Assembly: GCF_028287845.1 (NCBI RefSeq)
Contig: NZ_JAQBOW010000071.1
Location: forward strand, 16,034 to 80,033
Length of the DNA stretch: 64,000 nucleotides
Direction of reading: 5' to 3'
From: Mucilaginibacter sp.
GTDB taxonomy: Bacteria; Bacteroidota; Bacteroidia; Sphingobacteriales; Sphingobacteriaceae
Shown here: positions 52,581-60,421 of the stretch, piece after piece
How the letters are laid out: each line of letters starts with the position of its first letter
Position numbering within the stretch: position 1 is the first letter of the stretch
Made by a program: the position numbers and the translations under genes
Notes under the pieces: model-generated
Seen by the model: only the letters and a program-made list of their open reading frames with translations
Databases searched by the model: none
Told to the model about the DNA's origin: nothing

Positions 52581-53552
52581 ATGAAAAAAAATCTGATGTT
52601 TTTGGCACTTGCAGCTGTAGGATTAGCAAGTTGCAATGGTGGATTCAAAAAAGGAGAGAACGGATTGTTATATAATAAATATACTGACAAATCGGGTCCT
52701 AAAATAAACGAAGGCGACTTTGTAATGGTAAATTTGGTTGTAAAAAATGATGCTGATTCTGTATTGTTCAGCAGCTATGAAGACGGCCATCCACAACCAT
52801 TGCTGGTGCCTAAACCACAATACCACGGCGACCTTTTTGACGGTATAAAACTATTAGCCGAAGGTGACAGCGCTACTATTAAACTTAGCGCCGATAGTAT
52901 ATTTAAAAAATCACCTAAACCACCTACTTTTAAAGGCAAGTATGTGATTTATGATGTTAAAATTGAGAAGTTAATTCCTAAAGGCAAAATGACCGACCAG
53001 GTATTCCAATCAACAGTTACTACTTATATGACAGGTCTTAATACAGCCAGCAAAAATGCCGAGCCTGCAAAAATTACAAAATATATTGCTGATAATAAAC
53101 TTAACGTTACTAAAACAGACTCAGGCTTATATTATGTTATCACTCAAAAAGGCAACGGCCCTGTTATTATGCCGGGCGATACCGCGGTAGTTAATTATTC
53201 AGGTACTACACTTAATGGAAAAATGTTTGATAGTAATGTAAAAGCCGATGCCATTAAAGGTAAATTGCCTAATGTTGCTCAGCGTTCGTTTGCCCCTATC
53301 CGCTTTCCGGTTGGTCGTAAAGCAGTTATTGCAGGTTGGGATCAAGGTTTGCTATTATTAAACAAAGGTGCAAAAGCTACTTTTGTAATACCATCAAGCT
53401 TAGCCTACGGCGAACGTGGCAATGGCCCTATAGGCAGCTATACTCCACTTGCATTTACTGTAGAATTGGTAGATATTGTTCATCCTAAATTAACTGCACC
53501 CAAACCAACGGTAGCTTTGCCGCCTGTTAAATCGGTTCCGTTAAAAAAATAA
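52581..53552 (+). CDS. FKBP-type peptidyl-prolyl isomerase lipoprotein, copy 1
   Basis: 323 residues with a lipoprotein signal (LASC near residue 18). Two FKBP-like folds follow. The first, about 40-137, is degenerate (EGDFVMVNLVVKNDADSVLF). The second, about 180-305, is canonical: GDTAVVNYSGTTLNGKMFDSN, then VIAGWDQGLLLLNKGAKATFVIPSSLAYGERG. Exported, it should help fold outer-membrane or periplasmic proteins. It lies 2 bases after nrnA. It is closest to copy 3 (54683-55645): both open with a FLALA.. segment and SCNGG, with the middle gene more divergent. Confidence 0.92.
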   Translation: MKKNLMFLALAAVGLASCNGGFKKGENGLLYNKYTDKSGPKINEGDFVMVNLVVKNDADSVLFSSYEDGHPQPLLVPKPQYHGDLFDGIKLLAEGDSATIKLSADSIFKKSPKPPTFKGKYVIYDVKIEKLIPKGKMTDQVFQSTVTTYMTGLNTASKNAEPAKITKYIADNKLNVTKTDSGLYYVITQKGNGPVIMPGDTAVVNYSGTTLNGKMFDSNVKADAIKGKLPNVAQRSFAPIRFPVGRKAVIAGWDQGLLLLNKGAKATFVIPSSLAYGERGNGPIGSYTPLAFTVELVDIVHPKLTAPKPTVALPPVKSVPLKK

Positions 53553-53562
53553 TATAACTCGT

Positions 53563-53594
53563 AGCCTCTCTGTTAATACGGAGAGGCTTTTTTA
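53563..53594 (+). terminator. Terminator between FKBP copies 1 and 2
   Basis: AGCCTCTC pairs with GAGAGGCT around a 10-base loop, then TTTTTT. It ends only about 4 bases before the next start codon. Confidence 0.8.
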
Positions 53595-53597
53595 ATT

Positions 53598-54593
53598 ATG
53601 AAAAAATATTTTGCATTTCTTTTAGTTGCCGCATTTGCTACAAAGGCCAGTGCGCAAAACGGTTTTCAGCGTACCGCTAAGGGTACAGAATACCGAATGC
53701 TTACTCACAATCCAGGCGATAGGATAAAAGTAAATGATGTTATTACCTTCGAGGTAGTTCAAAAAACCGATAAGGATTCAATCCTTTTTAGCACTTACAG
53801 AACCGGTAGGCCCGCGCAAGCGCAAATACAGCCCATAGGCGACTTAATGGATATATTCCCGTTATTAACTTTAAAGGATAGTGTGTTAATTAAGGTGCCC
53901 ACCGATACTATTTTTAATGGACATGAAGATAAGCGCCCGCCTTTTTTACCTAAGGGCAGTAACCTGCTGTTTTTAATGAAAATAGAAAAGGTACAATCAC
54001 TTACAGAGGCCATGGCCGAAAGAGATAAGGAAATTGCCGAAGGAAAAGCTTTGATAGCTAAATACCAGGCAGATGAAACAACCAATACAGATAAGTATAT
54101 AGCAACTAATAAACTGCTACTTAAAACCACTCCCTCGGGATTAAAATATAAAATTAACAAGGTCTCGGTTAAACGTAAGCCTTTAGCTGGTGATACCTTA
54201 CTGGTAAATTACGTAGGCCGCACATTGGATGGTAAAGTATTTGACTCGAGCATTGCAGCCGAAGGCATGAAGGCCGGTTTACAAAGGCCAGCAGATTCCT
54301 ATCAGCCTTTACAAATGGTTGTTGGCCATGGCGAAGTAATACCAGGCTGGGATGAAGGATTGCTTTTATTAAATGAAGGATCAAAAGCTACGTTTATAAT
54401 TCCGTCTAAACTGGCGTATGCCGAAAAAGGAGCAGGAGACGATATTAAACCATTTAGCACTTTATTGTTTGATATAGAGCTGGTAAAGATTAAACCCGGT
54501 AAACATGTGCCGGTAAAAGCAGCCGGAACTAAGCCGGTTAAAAAGGTTGCCAAACCGCCAATTAAGAAGGCGGTTGCCAAAAAGACAAGTTAA
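53598..54593 (+). CDS. FKBP-type peptidyl-prolyl isomerase, copy 2, with Lys-rich tail
   Basis: 331 residues. A cleavable signal ends at ASAQ, with no lipobox, so unlike its neighbours it is likely soluble in the periplasm. The N-terminal FKBP-like domain (VNDVITFEVVQKTDKDSILF) is degenerate; the second is typical (GDTLLVNYVGRTLDGKVFDSS, VIPGWDEGLLLLNEGSKATFIIPSKLAYAEKG). The last 35 residues are a Lys/Pro/Ala tail (VKKVAKPPIKKAVAKK), which neighbours lack and which may bind acidic surfaces. A terminator precedes and another follows it, so it is set apart from copies 1 and 3. Confidence 0.92.
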   Translation: MKKYFAFLLVAAFATKASAQNGFQRTAKGTEYRMLTHNPGDRIKVNDVITFEVVQKTDKDSILFSTYRTGRPAQAQIQPIGDLMDIFPLLTLKDSVLIKVPTDTIFNGHEDKRPPFLPKGSNLLFLMKIEKVQSLTEAMAERDKEIAEGKALIAKYQADETTNTDKYIATNKLLLKTTPSGLKYKINKVSVKRKPLAGDTLLVNYVGRTLDGKVFDSSIAAEGMKAGLQRPADSYQPLQMVVGHGEVIPGWDEGLLLLNEGSKATFIIPSKLAYAEKGAGDDIKPFSTLLFDIELVKIKPGKHVPVKAAGTKPVKKVAKPPIKKAVAKKTS

Positions 54594-54628
54594 AAAAAAG
54601 CCTTCTGATAATAAAAGAAGGCTTTTTT
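54594..54628 (+). terminator. Terminator after FKBP copy 2
   Basis: AAAAAAGCCTTCT pairs with AGAAGGCTTTTTT around a 9-base loop, beginning at the stop codon. Confidence 0.88.
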
Positions 54629-54682
54629 AATTTCCCGAAATTAAAAACTACTTTTATCCAATTATAAACTATCACAATTAAA

Positions 54683-55645
54683 ATGAGAAAGATACTTATG
54701 TTTTTAGCACTTGCCTCGATGGGCCTGGCAAGCTGCAATGGTGGATACAAAACCGGCGAGGGCGGGATGTTATACAAGATATTTACCGACAAAGCCGGCG
54801 CTAAAATAAAAGAAGGTGATTTTGTTAGCCTGCACATGATCGTAAAAAATGATGCGGATTCTGTAATACAAAGCACGTATGATAGGGGTATCCCGCAGCC
54901 ATTGCTTGTAAACAAATCGACAAACAAGGGGGATATATTTTCAGGGCTAACTTTATTAGCCGATGGCGACAGCGCGATCATTAAAGTATCTGTTGATAGC
55001 CTGTTTAAAAAATCCTCTCGTCCGCCGATGTTTAAAGGAAAGTACGTAAACTATACCGTAAAAATTGAGAAGCTGATTCCAAAAGGAACCCAGAGCGAAA
55101 TGGAATTTGAAACAAAGGTTACTGCTTTTTTGCAGGCAGAGCAGCTGGCACTTAGGAATGCCGAGCCGGTAAAAATTAAAAAGTATATTGATGATAAAAA
55201 ACTAAACGTTGCTAAAACCGATTCGGGTTTATATTATACCATCACCCAAAAAGGAACCGGCCCATTGGCAATAAAAGGCGACCTGGTTGTGGTGAATTAT
55301 ACCGGTAGCTTTTTAAATGATAAAATATTTGATACTAATATTAAGGAAGATGCTGAAAAAGCTAAGCTTCCTGCCGGTCCGCGTCCGTATATGCCTGTTC
55401 GTGTTCCATTGGGAAAAAACAAAGTAATGGCAGGATGGGAACAAGGCTTATTATTATTAAATAAAGGAGCAAAGGCCACTTTTATAATTCCGTCAAACCT
55501 AGCCTATGGGGAGCACGGTACTGAAACTATTGATCCGTTTACCCCACTTGCCTTTAATATAGAGGTGGTTGATATTATGCATTCAAAGGGCGAAGATATT
55601 GACCCCACACGGTCGGCACCGGCTCTGCCTCCCGTAAAGAAATAA
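54683..55645 (+). CDS. FKBP-type peptidyl-prolyl isomerase lipoprotein, copy 3
   Basis: 320 residues, closely related to copy 1 over its whole length (SCNGGYKTGEGGMLYK against SCNGGFKKGENGLLYN at the N terminus). Lipobox LASC. The degenerate first FKBP-like domain covers about 40-135, the canonical second about 180-305 (GDLVVVNYTGSFLNDKIFDTN, VMAGWEQGLLLLNKGAKATFIIPSNLAYGEHG). The order of the three genes is A-B-A', so copy 1 and copy 3 are not adjacent duplicates. A terminator directly follows. Confidence 0.92.
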   Translation: MRKILMFLALASMGLASCNGGYKTGEGGMLYKIFTDKAGAKIKEGDFVSLHMIVKNDADSVIQSTYDRGIPQPLLVNKSTNKGDIFSGLTLLADGDSAIIKVSVDSLFKKSSRPPMFKGKYVNYTVKIEKLIPKGTQSEMEFETKVTAFLQAEQLALRNAEPVKIKKYIDDKKLNVAKTDSGLYYTITQKGTGPLAIKGDLVVVNYTGSFLNDKIFDTNIKEDAEKAKLPAGPRPYMPVRVPLGKNKVMAGWEQGLLLLNKGAKATFIIPSNLAYGEHGTETIDPFTPLAFNIEVVDIMHSKGEDIDPTRSAPALPPVKK

Positions 55646-55653
55646 TAAACTTA

Positions 55654-55685
55654 AAAAAGCCTTCCCACAAACCGGAAGGCTTTTT
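55654..55685 (+). terminator. Terminator after FKBP copy 3
   Basis: AAAAAGCCTTCC pairs with GGAAGGCTTTTT around an 8-base loop; the T run overlaps the first base of the tatD promoter box. Confidence 0.88.
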
Positions 55686-55692
55686 AATTTTG
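55685..55692 (+). promoter_or_regulatory. -7 box touching the tatD start
   Basis: TAATTTTG ending 4 bases before the tatD ATG; predicts a leaderless mRNA. Confidence 0.55.
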
Positions 55693-55696
55693 CAGT

Positions 55697-56464
55697 ATGA
55701 TACTAACAGATACGCATACCCATTTGTATTATGAGCAGGACGCTATAAAACGGGCGGGCCTTATACAGCGATGCAGAAAAAACGGAATTGATCGCCTGTT
55801 TTTGCCAAATGTGGATGCTGCCTCTGTTGCGCAAGTGTATGACCTGGTAAACGTCCACCCCGATATGTGCTTTCCAATGCTGGGGTTACATCCCTGCTCT
55901 GTAAAAGAAGGGTGGAAAGATGAACTGGCTATTATCCGCGAAAGCAAGCAACAGCATAAAATATATGCCATAGGCGAAATAGGTATAGACCTATATTGGG
56001 ATAAAACAACACTTGGTATACAGGTACAAGCATTTAAACAACAAATTGCCTGGGCAAAAGAATTAAAACTACCTATAGTTATTCATTGCCGCGATGCTTT
56101 TAATGAAGTGTTTGAAGTATTGGAACAAGAGCAGGATGAAAACTTACGTGGCATATTTCATTGTTTTACCGGTAATGCAGAACAGGCCCAAAAGGTTATT
56201 AGCCTCGGCTTTTATTTAGGGATAGGTGGTGTGGTTACCTATAAAAATGCCGGTTTGGATAAAATTTTACCTTCAATTGATTTAAGCCATATCGTTTTAG
56301 AAACAGATTCTCCGTACCTTACCCCCGTTCCACACAGGGGTAAACCCAATGAAAGTTCTTATTTGATCTATATTGCTCAAAAAGTGGCCGAAGTTTATCA
56401 AACAGATATACAAACTGTAGCTACTATAACAACAGCTAACTCAAAACAAATATTTGGTGTGTGA
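55697..56464 (+). CDS. tatD: TatD family deoxyribonuclease/metal hydrolase
   Basis: 255 residues, a metal-dependent TIM-barrel hydrolase. The metal ligands are in TDTHTHL (H7 and H9), the Glu in AIGEIGIDLYW, the His in PIVIHCRDAF, the His in GIFHCFTGN, and the Asp in VLETDSPYLTPVPHRGK. TatD proteins trim DNA and RNA 3' ends in repair and turnover. The start codon follows its promoter box by 4 bases. The ansA gene starts 40 bases after its stop. Confidence 0.95.
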   Translation: MILTDTHTHLYYEQDAIKRAGLIQRCRKNGIDRLFLPNVDAASVAQVYDLVNVHPDMCFPMLGLHPCSVKEGWKDELAIIRESKQQHKIYAIGEIGIDLYWDKTTLGIQVQAFKQQIAWAKELKLPIVIHCRDAFNEVFEVLEQEQDENLRGIFHCFTGNAEQAQKVISLGFYLGIGGVVTYKNAGLDKILPSIDLSHIVLETDSPYLTPVPHRGKPNESSYLIYIAQKVAEVYQTDIQTVATITTANSKQIFGV

Positions 56465-56504
56465 AGAACAGGAAGAAATTTAAATTTAGCATAATCCCAA
56501 TTTA

Positions 56505-57524
56505 ATGAGCCAGATACTTATTATCTATACCGGTGGTACAATAGGTATGATGACCGACCCTGTAACCAAGGTGCTAAAGCCCATTAACTTTGAGCAGATA
56601 ATGGATAATGTGCCCGAATTAGAAAAACTTAATTGTAAAATTAAAGTTCACTCGTTCGAGGAGATTATTGATTCATCTAACATGAACCCCCAGATATGGA
56701 GTGAGCTTGCAGGGTTAATCGAGGCTAACTATGATGATGTTGATGGTTTTGTAATTCTGCACGGGTCAGACACCATGGCCTACACGGCATCGGCGTTGAG
56801 TTTTATGCTGGAAAATTTGGCCAAGCCGGTAATATTCACCGGATCGCAGTTGCCTATCAGTGCCATACGCACGGATGCGAAGGAAAACCTGATGACCGCC
56901 ATCGAAATTGCCAATGCTAAAAAGAACGACCGCTCACGCGTGCCCGAGGTTTGTATTTATTTTGATTATAAGCTATTCAGGGGCAACCGTTCATTTAAGT
57001 ACAATTCATCCAAGTTTGAAGCATTTCGTTCGCCAAACTGCCCTATATTGGCCGAGTCTGGCGTACACCTTCGTTTTAGTGTAAATGATATCAGACAGCC
57101 TGGCGGCGCGCCATTCATCAGTCATAAAAATTTAGTGAATGATGTGGGCGTGCTTAAGTTATATCCCGGCATTGGCCCTAAAGTTGTAGAAAGCATTTTG
57201 GGTGCCGATGTAAGGGGCATTGTAATGGAAACTTTTGGCGCGGGCAATACCACTACCGATAGCTGGTTTATTGATATGCTTAAAAACGCGATAGACAGCG
57301 GCAAGGTAATAGTAGATATTTCACAATGTAAGGTGGGTACGGTAGAGCTGGGCCGGTACGAAACCAGCAAAATATTAAAAGACATTGGCGTAGCCAACGG
57401 CTATGATATGACCTTTGAGGCAGCCGTAACCAAAATGATGTACCTGCTTGGCCAGGTTGATGATGTTAAAGAAGTAAAGCGCCTGATGGAGGTTGACCTG
57501 CGCGGCGAATTAACTGTATCCTAA
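56505..57524 (+). CDS. ansA: Type I (cytoplasmic) L-asparaginase
   Basis: 339 residues. It splits asparagine to aspartate and ammonia. The N-terminal catalytic threonine is in YTGGTIGMM (residues 8-16), the second active-site group is in FVILHGSDTMAYTASAL, and the catalytic Lys is in IRTDAKENLMTAI. No signal peptide, which puts it in the type I cytoplasmic group. It lies 40 bases after tatD; a nearby TAAATTTA is a one-off match to the -7 box. Confidence 0.95.
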   Translation: MSQILIIYTGGTIGMMTDPVTKVLKPINFEQIMDNVPELEKLNCKIKVHSFEEIIDSSNMNPQIWSELAGLIEANYDDVDGFVILHGSDTMAYTASALSFMLENLAKPVIFTGSQLPISAIRTDAKENLMTAIEIANAKKNDRSRVPEVCIYFDYKLFRGNRSFKYNSSKFEAFRSPNCPILAESGVHLRFSVNDIRQPGGAPFISHKNLVNDVGVLKLYPGIGPKVVESILGADVRGIVMETFGAGNTTTDSWFIDMLKNAIDSGKVIVDISQCKVGTVELGRYETSKILKDIGVANGYDMTFEAAVTKMMYLLGQVDDVKEVKRLMEVDLRGELTVS

Positions 57525-57589
57525 ATAGTAAAGTGTAGGTGTATACACTGGCAAAACAGTGTCGCCATCAAAGCCGAATATTTTTAATA

Positions 57590-60421
57590 CTACTTCTTAC
57601 TCACCTTTATTTTCTCCCTATTGTAGCCAAAGGCGCCGGTTAAGTCTGTGCCTTCTAAAATAAGCGTGTAGTTAGCCGGTTTATCGGCACTATAAAATGA
57701 TACGGTAGCTTTACCATCTTTATCGGTAACCACACTCGGCGCCCAGTGGATGGTAGAGCGCAGATCTGTCCCCATAGCTGTAGTTGCATTTTTTATAGTA
57801 TACCGCGGGCGGTAAAATTGTTTGGCTAGGGTAAAGGGCAGGGGCTTGTAGAGATAAGTGCCTGTGGTAGTACGCATCCATGGCCCTTTGCCTCCACGTG
57901 TGGTGACCTCTATAAATGCCCAATCCATAAAAGTAGGATAATCCCCACTGCTAAGTATATCCATACCTAAAAATTTGACACCGTATGAGCTGTTATAACG
58001 CGAATTCCACATCAGCTCAATTCCTTTAATATCTTCTGCAGAAAAATAATCAAAAATTTGTTTAATTTCCCTTAGCCGCCCCTGATCGTCTCTTGGAAGG
58101 AATACTGTATAGGATAATACTTGCTCGGCATCTATACCATCAATGATCAAGCGTATTTCTTTGTCATTAACACGATAACTTAGTCTTTTAGGTGCTGGTT
58201 TTCCCTGCTTGGAAGGCGCTGATGGAAACTCACCAATATTAAAGTCTTTAATTTTCTCCTTTAGCAGATCACCAAGTGTCATCTTTCCGGCTTTTAGCAG
58301 GTCCTGTTCATCCAGAACAAGGTCAGCCTCGCCGGGGCCATTTAAGTTATGCGATTCTTTTACAAGTTTAGTCTCTTTAATCACTACTTCTTTCAGCATA
58401 TGTCCTTCGCCCCGGAAATTGGCCTGTGCCTGTAGTTGCGATGCTTTGATGCTCGAGTTGCTTAACGAAATTGTATCGCTATTTACATACCAGGGCGTAA
58501 TCAATCCATTCGGTTTAAACCTCGGCGGGATGAACCCCTCCATTTCAATACCCACATTAAAGCTCTTGCCGCTTTTGTTGCGGGCCTGTATCTTAAACTC
58601 GGCGGTATCAATAGGGAATAGTTTTCTGAACGTAAACCTGCCATCCTTATCCGTCACCGTATCCCGCACAAATTCGGGCTTACGCGAAAACAGTACCATG
58701 CCCGCTTTTTCTACCCCTTTGTTAAATAGGTTAGTCACCTTGCCCTGCACAATAAACTCCGGCTCGGCAGCAAACTGGGGTTGTGGCGGCTTAGTGCTGA
58801 ATATCGCCTTCCAATCATAACCCACCCAACCCTGGGTAAGCAGCAGGTTATCAAAAGCGTTAATACGCCCAAGTGTATTCTTTTCAAAATACCAGCCGGG
58901 CTCTTCGATGGTTCCTTTAAGATCTGATGTCATTAATAAGTTACTGATGATATTACTGCCGATGCTATCGGCCCGCACCTGCGAATCGTCAGTTACGGCT
59001 AATGAGAAATTACCCCTCACGGGTTTGCCAGCATTATCTTTTACAGTTATTGCTAACGCGATGCTGTCCCGGATTGAATAAACGGGCTTGCTGGCAGCTA
59101 CGCTTATCTGCAAATTATCATTATGACTGATATAAACTATTCGTTCATTTAAAGCCTGATTGGTACTGTTCAACAAAGTAAAATGCGCAATACCGGTTGG
59201 AAACAGGTCTTTACCAATTACCTTTTTTACCTGGCCGTTTTTAAAGTTGATAGCTGCGGTGTAGCATATCAGGCCCCTTGTTTGTGCTATCAGATAGTAA
59301 GTATTTGTTGAGCTTAATACATCAGGTGTTGCGTTTATGCTTATTTCCAGGTCTTTTTCTTTAGCTTCTATTCGCAGCGAAGTTCCGATTGGGTTAACCA
59401 TTGGCAATGGATAACTTTTAGTAATGTTCCCCGTAAGGGTAACTTTAGCATTGTAAGTTTCGCCGGCAACAGGCATCAGCTCAAAACTGCCCATGCCCTT
59501 ATGGGTTGATTTGAAAGTAGCTATTTCCATATTTTTGCTGTTAAACACCTTACCGCTAATTTCAACTGCTTTCCCATCTTCACTTATGGCTTTAAAGCCA
59601 ACCCTTGTATCAATACCACTAACCATATTACCACCCTCGGGCATAAACTGCACATCGGTATTCTCGGGCCTGTTTAAGGTTACGGGAATTACTAAAGTTG
59701 ATGCTTCCTGCGCTATTAATCCAACTCTTTTTTTTATTTCCTGCGCCTGTATGGAAAGATCTTTTATACTTACATTTTCGGGCAGGTCGAAGTTTACATC
59801 CATACTGCCATCCATGCCCGTGCTAACTGTGTTTTTGAACAAGCTATGTTTACCGTTCATTACCCGCAGCTGCATATCTTTCAGCCGGTAAGGCGACCTA
59901 TCCAAACCCGTAAACCGCAAATTAGCCTGGATCTTGCTTTTTTCGGCCTTAAATACTGCTTTTATTAATGTCGATCCGCTTAATGCGGATATATTTATAC
60001 TTTTCTTAAATACATAATCCTCGCCAAAATTCAGCATCCAATTGGTATAGGCACGCAAGGTATAACTCCCTTCGGGGAAATCTTTATCGATCAAAGCGAT
60101 ATCACCCCAGCCCAGTCCCGACGCGACCGGCACCATAATACGTTTTATACATTTATTGCTGTTATCATCCAGTTCCACGTACAACAACCCGCTGCGTAAT
60201 GACGGCTTTAAAAAGTCGGCATTCATCAGGTAAGCCTTAAAATGTAAAGTATCGCCTAAGGCATAATATGGTTTATCTAACTGCAAATACAGCTTTTCTA
60301 CCGGCATCCGATCGCGCATGCCGGCAATTGCCGATAGGGTAGTTAACAAACCGCTGTTTACCTGGGCGAAAGCGCTGATCGACCATAAGCAACAAACTAA
60401 AATAATAACTGTTCTTTTCAT
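57590..60421 (-). CDS. MG2/CarboxypepD-reg envelope protein, paralogue 2
   Basis: 943 residues with signal peptide ending SAFAQ. The N terminus holds a macroglobulin MG2-like domain (EKLYLQLDKPYYALGDTLHFKAYL). A further series of Ig-like domains leads to a carboxypeptidase-regulatory-like domain near residue 550 (FIVQGKVTNLFNKGVEKAGMVLF, then VTDKDGRFTFRKLF). A TonB-plug-like segment without a barrel follows (RLIIDGIDAEQVL, IEVTTRGG), and the protein ends in an MG-type strand set (GKATVSFYSADKPANYTLILEGTD). Such proteins are common in Bacteroidota and of unknown function; an anti-protease or surface scaffold role is only suggested by the MG2 domain. It overlaps its upstream paralogue by 4 bases (ATGA). 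Confidence 0.85.
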   Translation of the reverse strand: MKRTVIILVCCLWSISAFAQVNSGLLTTLSAIAGMRDRMPVEKLYLQLDKPYYALGDTLHFKAYLMNADFLKPSLRSGLLYVELDDNSNKCIKRIMVPVASGLGWGDIALIDKDFPEGSYTLRAYTNWMLNFGEDYVFKKSINISALSGSTLIKAVFKAEKSKIQANLRFTGLDRSPYRLKDMQLRVMNGKHSLFKNTVSTGMDGSMDVNFDLPENVSIKDLSIQAQEIKKRVGLIAQEASTLVIPVTLNRPENTDVQFMPEGGNMVSGIDTRVGFKAISEDGKAVEISGKVFNSKNMEIATFKSTHKGMGSFELMPVAGETYNAKVTLTGNITKSYPLPMVNPIGTSLRIEAKEKDLEISINATPDVLSSTNTYYLIAQTRGLICYTAAINFKNGQVKKVIGKDLFPTGIAHFTLLNSTNQALNERIVYISHNDNLQISVAASKPVYSIRDSIALAITVKDNAGKPVRGNFSLAVTDDSQVRADSIGSNIISNLLMTSDLKGTIEEPGWYFEKNTLGRINAFDNLLLTQGWVGYDWKAIFSTKPPQPQFAAEPEFIVQGKVTNLFNKGVEKAGMVLFSRKPEFVRDTVTDKDGRFTFRKLFPIDTAEFKIQARNKSGKSFNVGIEMEGFIPPRFKPNGLITPWYVNSDTISLSNSSIKASQLQAQANFRGEGHMLKEVVIKETKLVKESHNLNGPGEADLVLDEQDLLKAGKMTLGDLLKEKIKDFNIGEFPSAPSKQGKPAPKRLSYRVNDKEIRLIIDGIDAEQVLSYTVFLPRDDQGRLREIKQIFDYFSAEDIKGIELMWNSRYNSSYGVKFLGMDILSSGDYPTFMDWAFIEVTTRGGKGPWMRTTTGTYLYKPLPFTLAKQFYRPRYTIKNATTAMGTDLRSTIHWAPSVVTDKDGKATVSFYSADKPANYTLILEGTDLTGAFGYNREKIKVSKK

